Below, one piece after another: positions 32,369-34,136 of a DNA stretch of 34,136 nt. Under the pieces are notes generated by a model. It saw only the letters and a program-made list of their open reading frames with translations. It had not been told where the DNA came from and did no database searches. A program made the position numbers and the translations under genes. Position 1 is the first letter of the stretch. The number at the start of each line of letters is the position of its first letter. The stretch comes from Novosphingobium sp. BW1 (lineage in GTDB: Bacteria; Pseudomonadota; Alphaproteobacteria; Sphingomonadales; Sphingomonadaceae): assembly GCF_008107685.1 (NCBI RefSeq), contig NZ_VIRF01000038.1:1-34136 (forward strand), in the 5' to 3' direction.

Positions 32369-34132
32369 TCAGAATTCATCCCATTCCCCATCGTTGGCCA
32401 TGGGCTGCAGAGCCGCCGATCCGACCGCGGCATAGGGCTGAGGGGCCTGCGCCACCGGCCGCCGCGCAAACTTCTGCGAGGCAAGAGAAGGCCCACGCAG
32501 CTGCACGACTTCGCCCGCACCAAGCTTGAACTTGCCCACCAGTTCAGACAGCCGGTCCGCCTCGCTCGACAAGCTGCGCGCGGCGGCCGTACTCTCCTCG
32601 ATCATGGCCGCGTTCTGCTGCGTGATGCGGTCCATCGCGCTGATCGTCTCGGTCGTCTGGCGCAGCTTCTCCGACTGCACCTGCGAGGAATCCGCGATCG
32701 AAGTCACGAGCTGCGTCGCCGAGGCAATGCTCTCGATGATGCGATCAAGCGCCGCGCCGGTATCGTTCACCATGACGACCCCGGAGGCAACCTGCACCGA
32801 ACTCGTCTCGATAAGCTCACGTACCTCGCGCGCGGCATCGGCCGAACGCTGCGCAAGGGCGCGCACTTCGGTAGCCACCACCGCAAAGCCCTTGCCCATC
32901 TCGCCCGCACGGGCGGCCTCCACCCCGGCGTTCAGCGCCAGCAGGTTGGTCTGGAAGGCGATCCCGTCGATGACCGAGATGATCTTCTTGATCTCGGCGG
33001 TCGAGTGATCGATCGATTGCATGGCGGCCACCGCATCGGACACGATCTTCCCGCCCGACTGCGCTTCCTCCACGGCCGCAACAACGCTGCGGTGCGCCGT
33101 GGTCGCTTCCGAGGCCGTGGAACTGATGTCGCCGCTCAGATCGCGGATGCGCTCGGCAGCTTCCCCAAGATCGCTGGCGTGCTGTTCGGTGCGGGTGGCA
33201 AAATCGCTCGAGGCATCGTTGATCTCGCGTGCGCCCGTGTGGATCGCATGGATCGCGTGCGAGACCGCCAGCAGGGCCTCGCGCAGACGCCCCGCCATGG
33301 TGTTGAAATCGGCCCGCAGGCGGCCATACGTCGCCCCGATATCCGGCAGCTCGGCGGTAAGATCGCCTTCGGCAAGCGCACTCAGCTGGGTTCCAACCAT
33401 CTCGATCATCGCGCGGGTTCGCGCATCGCTCTCGGCCTTGCCGCGGGTCATCACCTGCAGGCGCTCGGCAACGCGGGCCAGGTCTCCGATCTCATCGCTT
33501 CGGTGCAGATGCGGTACGGTGAATTCGCCCCCGCCATCTTCGATCCGGCCAATGGCCGAGCGGATATCGCCCAGTTCGCTTACGATGCTGCGCCGCACGC
33601 GCTGCGCCAGGACATAGGCGAAACCACAGGCGACCAGCGCCAGTACCACCGATACGCCGACCATGGTGAGCGCCATGGTGGTCTGCTCCGCATCGATCGT
33701 CACCAAGCGCGCGATGACAGGATCGCGGATGGCCTCGATGTTGGCATCGACCGTGTCCCCGGCCTCCATGATCCGCGCGACCCCGGCGCTTCCAACCGGC
33801 CCATCGGCAAGCACGCCGTCTACCACGGCGACGTAGGCCTTGGCGGTTTCCTCCACCACATCGGCGGCTGACAGTTCGTCGCGGTTCAGATGCTTGCGGG
33901 TTTCCTCGTTGGAGGCAAAGAAGTCCCTTGTGTTGCCCTCGTAGGCTTCGCGCGTCGTCGCATCGTTGATGAGCGCGTGGCGAAAGACATCCCGCTCCAG
34001 CGAGGCGAAAGAGGTGGCCTGGAGAATCTGCACACTGAGATAATTGGATTTTCTGCCTGAGAGCAGCCAGATGGGCTGCGAGACAGGAGCAGAGAATGAG
34101 CAGACGACCCCGGCGCAACCACAGCCCGGCAT
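32369..34132 (-). CDS. Methyl-accepting chemotaxis protein, N-terminus uncertain
   Basis: A 587-residue chemoreceptor as read from ATG 34132. It has a periplasmic helical domain of about 120 residues, a second membrane segment at 153-177 (MALTMVGVSVVLALVACGFAYVL), HAMP (178-230), a second HAMP-like unit (245-290), and the signalling domain with the tip IDGIAFQTNLLALNAGVEAARAGEMGKGFAVVA region (388-420). It ends in EWDEF, an xWxxF tether for CheR/CheB-type enzymes. The N-terminus is odd: a stop lies directly before ATG 34132 and residues 1-24 are a poor membrane segment. The neighbouring frame encodes WLRRGRLLILCSCLAAHLAAL, a better one, suggesting a frame disturbance near 34070 or a start beyond the window. 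Confidence 0.88.
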   Translation of the reverse strand: MPGCGCAGVVCSFSAPVSQPIWLLSGRKSNYLSVQILQATSFASLERDVFRHALINDATTREAYEGNTRDFFASNEETRKHLNRDELSAADVVEETAKAYVAVVDGVLADGPVGSAGVARIMEAGDTVDANIEAIRDPVIARLVTIDAEQTTMALTMVGVSVVLALVACGFAYVLAQRVRRSIVSELGDIRSAIGRIEDGGGEFTVPHLHRSDEIGDLARVAERLQVMTRGKAESDARTRAMIEMVGTQLSALAEGDLTAELPDIGATYGRLRADFNTMAGRLREALLAVSHAIHAIHTGAREINDASSDFATRTEQHASDLGEAAERIRDLSGDISSTASEATTAHRSVVAAVEEAQSGGKIVSDAVAAMQSIDHSTAEIKKIISVIDGIAFQTNLLALNAGVEAARAGEMGKGFAVVATEVRALAQRSADAAREVRELIETSSVQVASGVVMVNDTGAALDRIIESIASATQLVTSIADSSQVQSEKLRQTTETISAMDRITQQNAAMIEESTAAARSLSSEADRLSELVGKFKLGAGEVVQLRGPSLASQKFARRPVAQAPQPYAAVGSAALQPMANDGEWDEF

Positions 34133-34136
34133 TCAA

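Noticed and set aside
1..34136. Search by eye for CRISPR arrays, tRNA and rRNA genes
   Set aside because: No regularly spaced direct repeats, no cloverleaf with a GTTCRA-type T-arm and no rRNA-like sequence was seen in the intergenic regions.

Overview
The window looks like chromosome of a GC-rich alphaproteobacterium of the Sphingomonadales, most like Novosphingobium or a relative. The inference rests on a UrcA-family protein, a MucR regulator with a C-D-H-H finger, a short Fur without C-terminal cysteines, a class II DAHP synthase, the ispH-thrB-rnhA cluster, a CpaA-E/TadBC pilus locus and an alginate-export-type outer membrane protein. No rRNA, tRNA or CRISPR array was seen.

Region 1 (1-4387) is a mobile island, visibly less GC-rich than the rest. 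It opens with the 3' end of an IS3-family insertion sequence that cuts into a small ORF. Then come a Mu gp16/GemA-like protein, a small unknown, a Mor-like activator, another small unknown, an HK97-fold major capsid protein and a prohead protease. No terminase, portal, tail or integrase gene is present in the visible part.

Region 2 (4388-7559) holds small exported proteins (a 98-aa Cys-containing protein, a Tyr/Arg-rich protein, a UrcA protein) and an N-acetylmuramidase. Two 80-nt intergenic repeats that can fold alike lie here.

Region 3 (7560-19707) is housekeeping: class II DAHP synthase and a large periplasmic M16 peptidase on the minus strand; then Nfu, TsaB, a RimI-like acetyltransferase, MucR, Fur and a PlsC-type acyltransferase on the plus strand; a minus-strand lipoprotein; then ispH, thrB and rnhA. 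Fe-S delivery (Nfu), an Fe-S client (IspH) and a metal regulator (Fur) sit close together.

Region 4 (19708-23244) holds a FUSC-type membrane protein, convergent with a two-gene unit of an alpha/beta hydrolase and an FAD-dependent oxidoreductase. The hydrolase reading frame has no ATG, GTG or TTG ahead of its conserved N-terminal part, and an ATT behind a GAGG is the best start.

Region 5 (23320-30832) is a Tad/Flp pilus operon, cpaA-cpaB-cpaC-cpaD-cpaE-tadB-tadC. The motor ATPase CpaF/TadA, usually between cpaE and tadB, is absent, as are a pilin and TadD. A palindromic repeat and a 19-bp-stem terminator close the operon.

Region 6 (30982-34136, minus strand) holds a chemoreceptor with a C-terminal CheR/CheB-type tether motif, whose N-terminus looks frame-disturbed at the window edge, followed by an alginate-export-type outer membrane protein.
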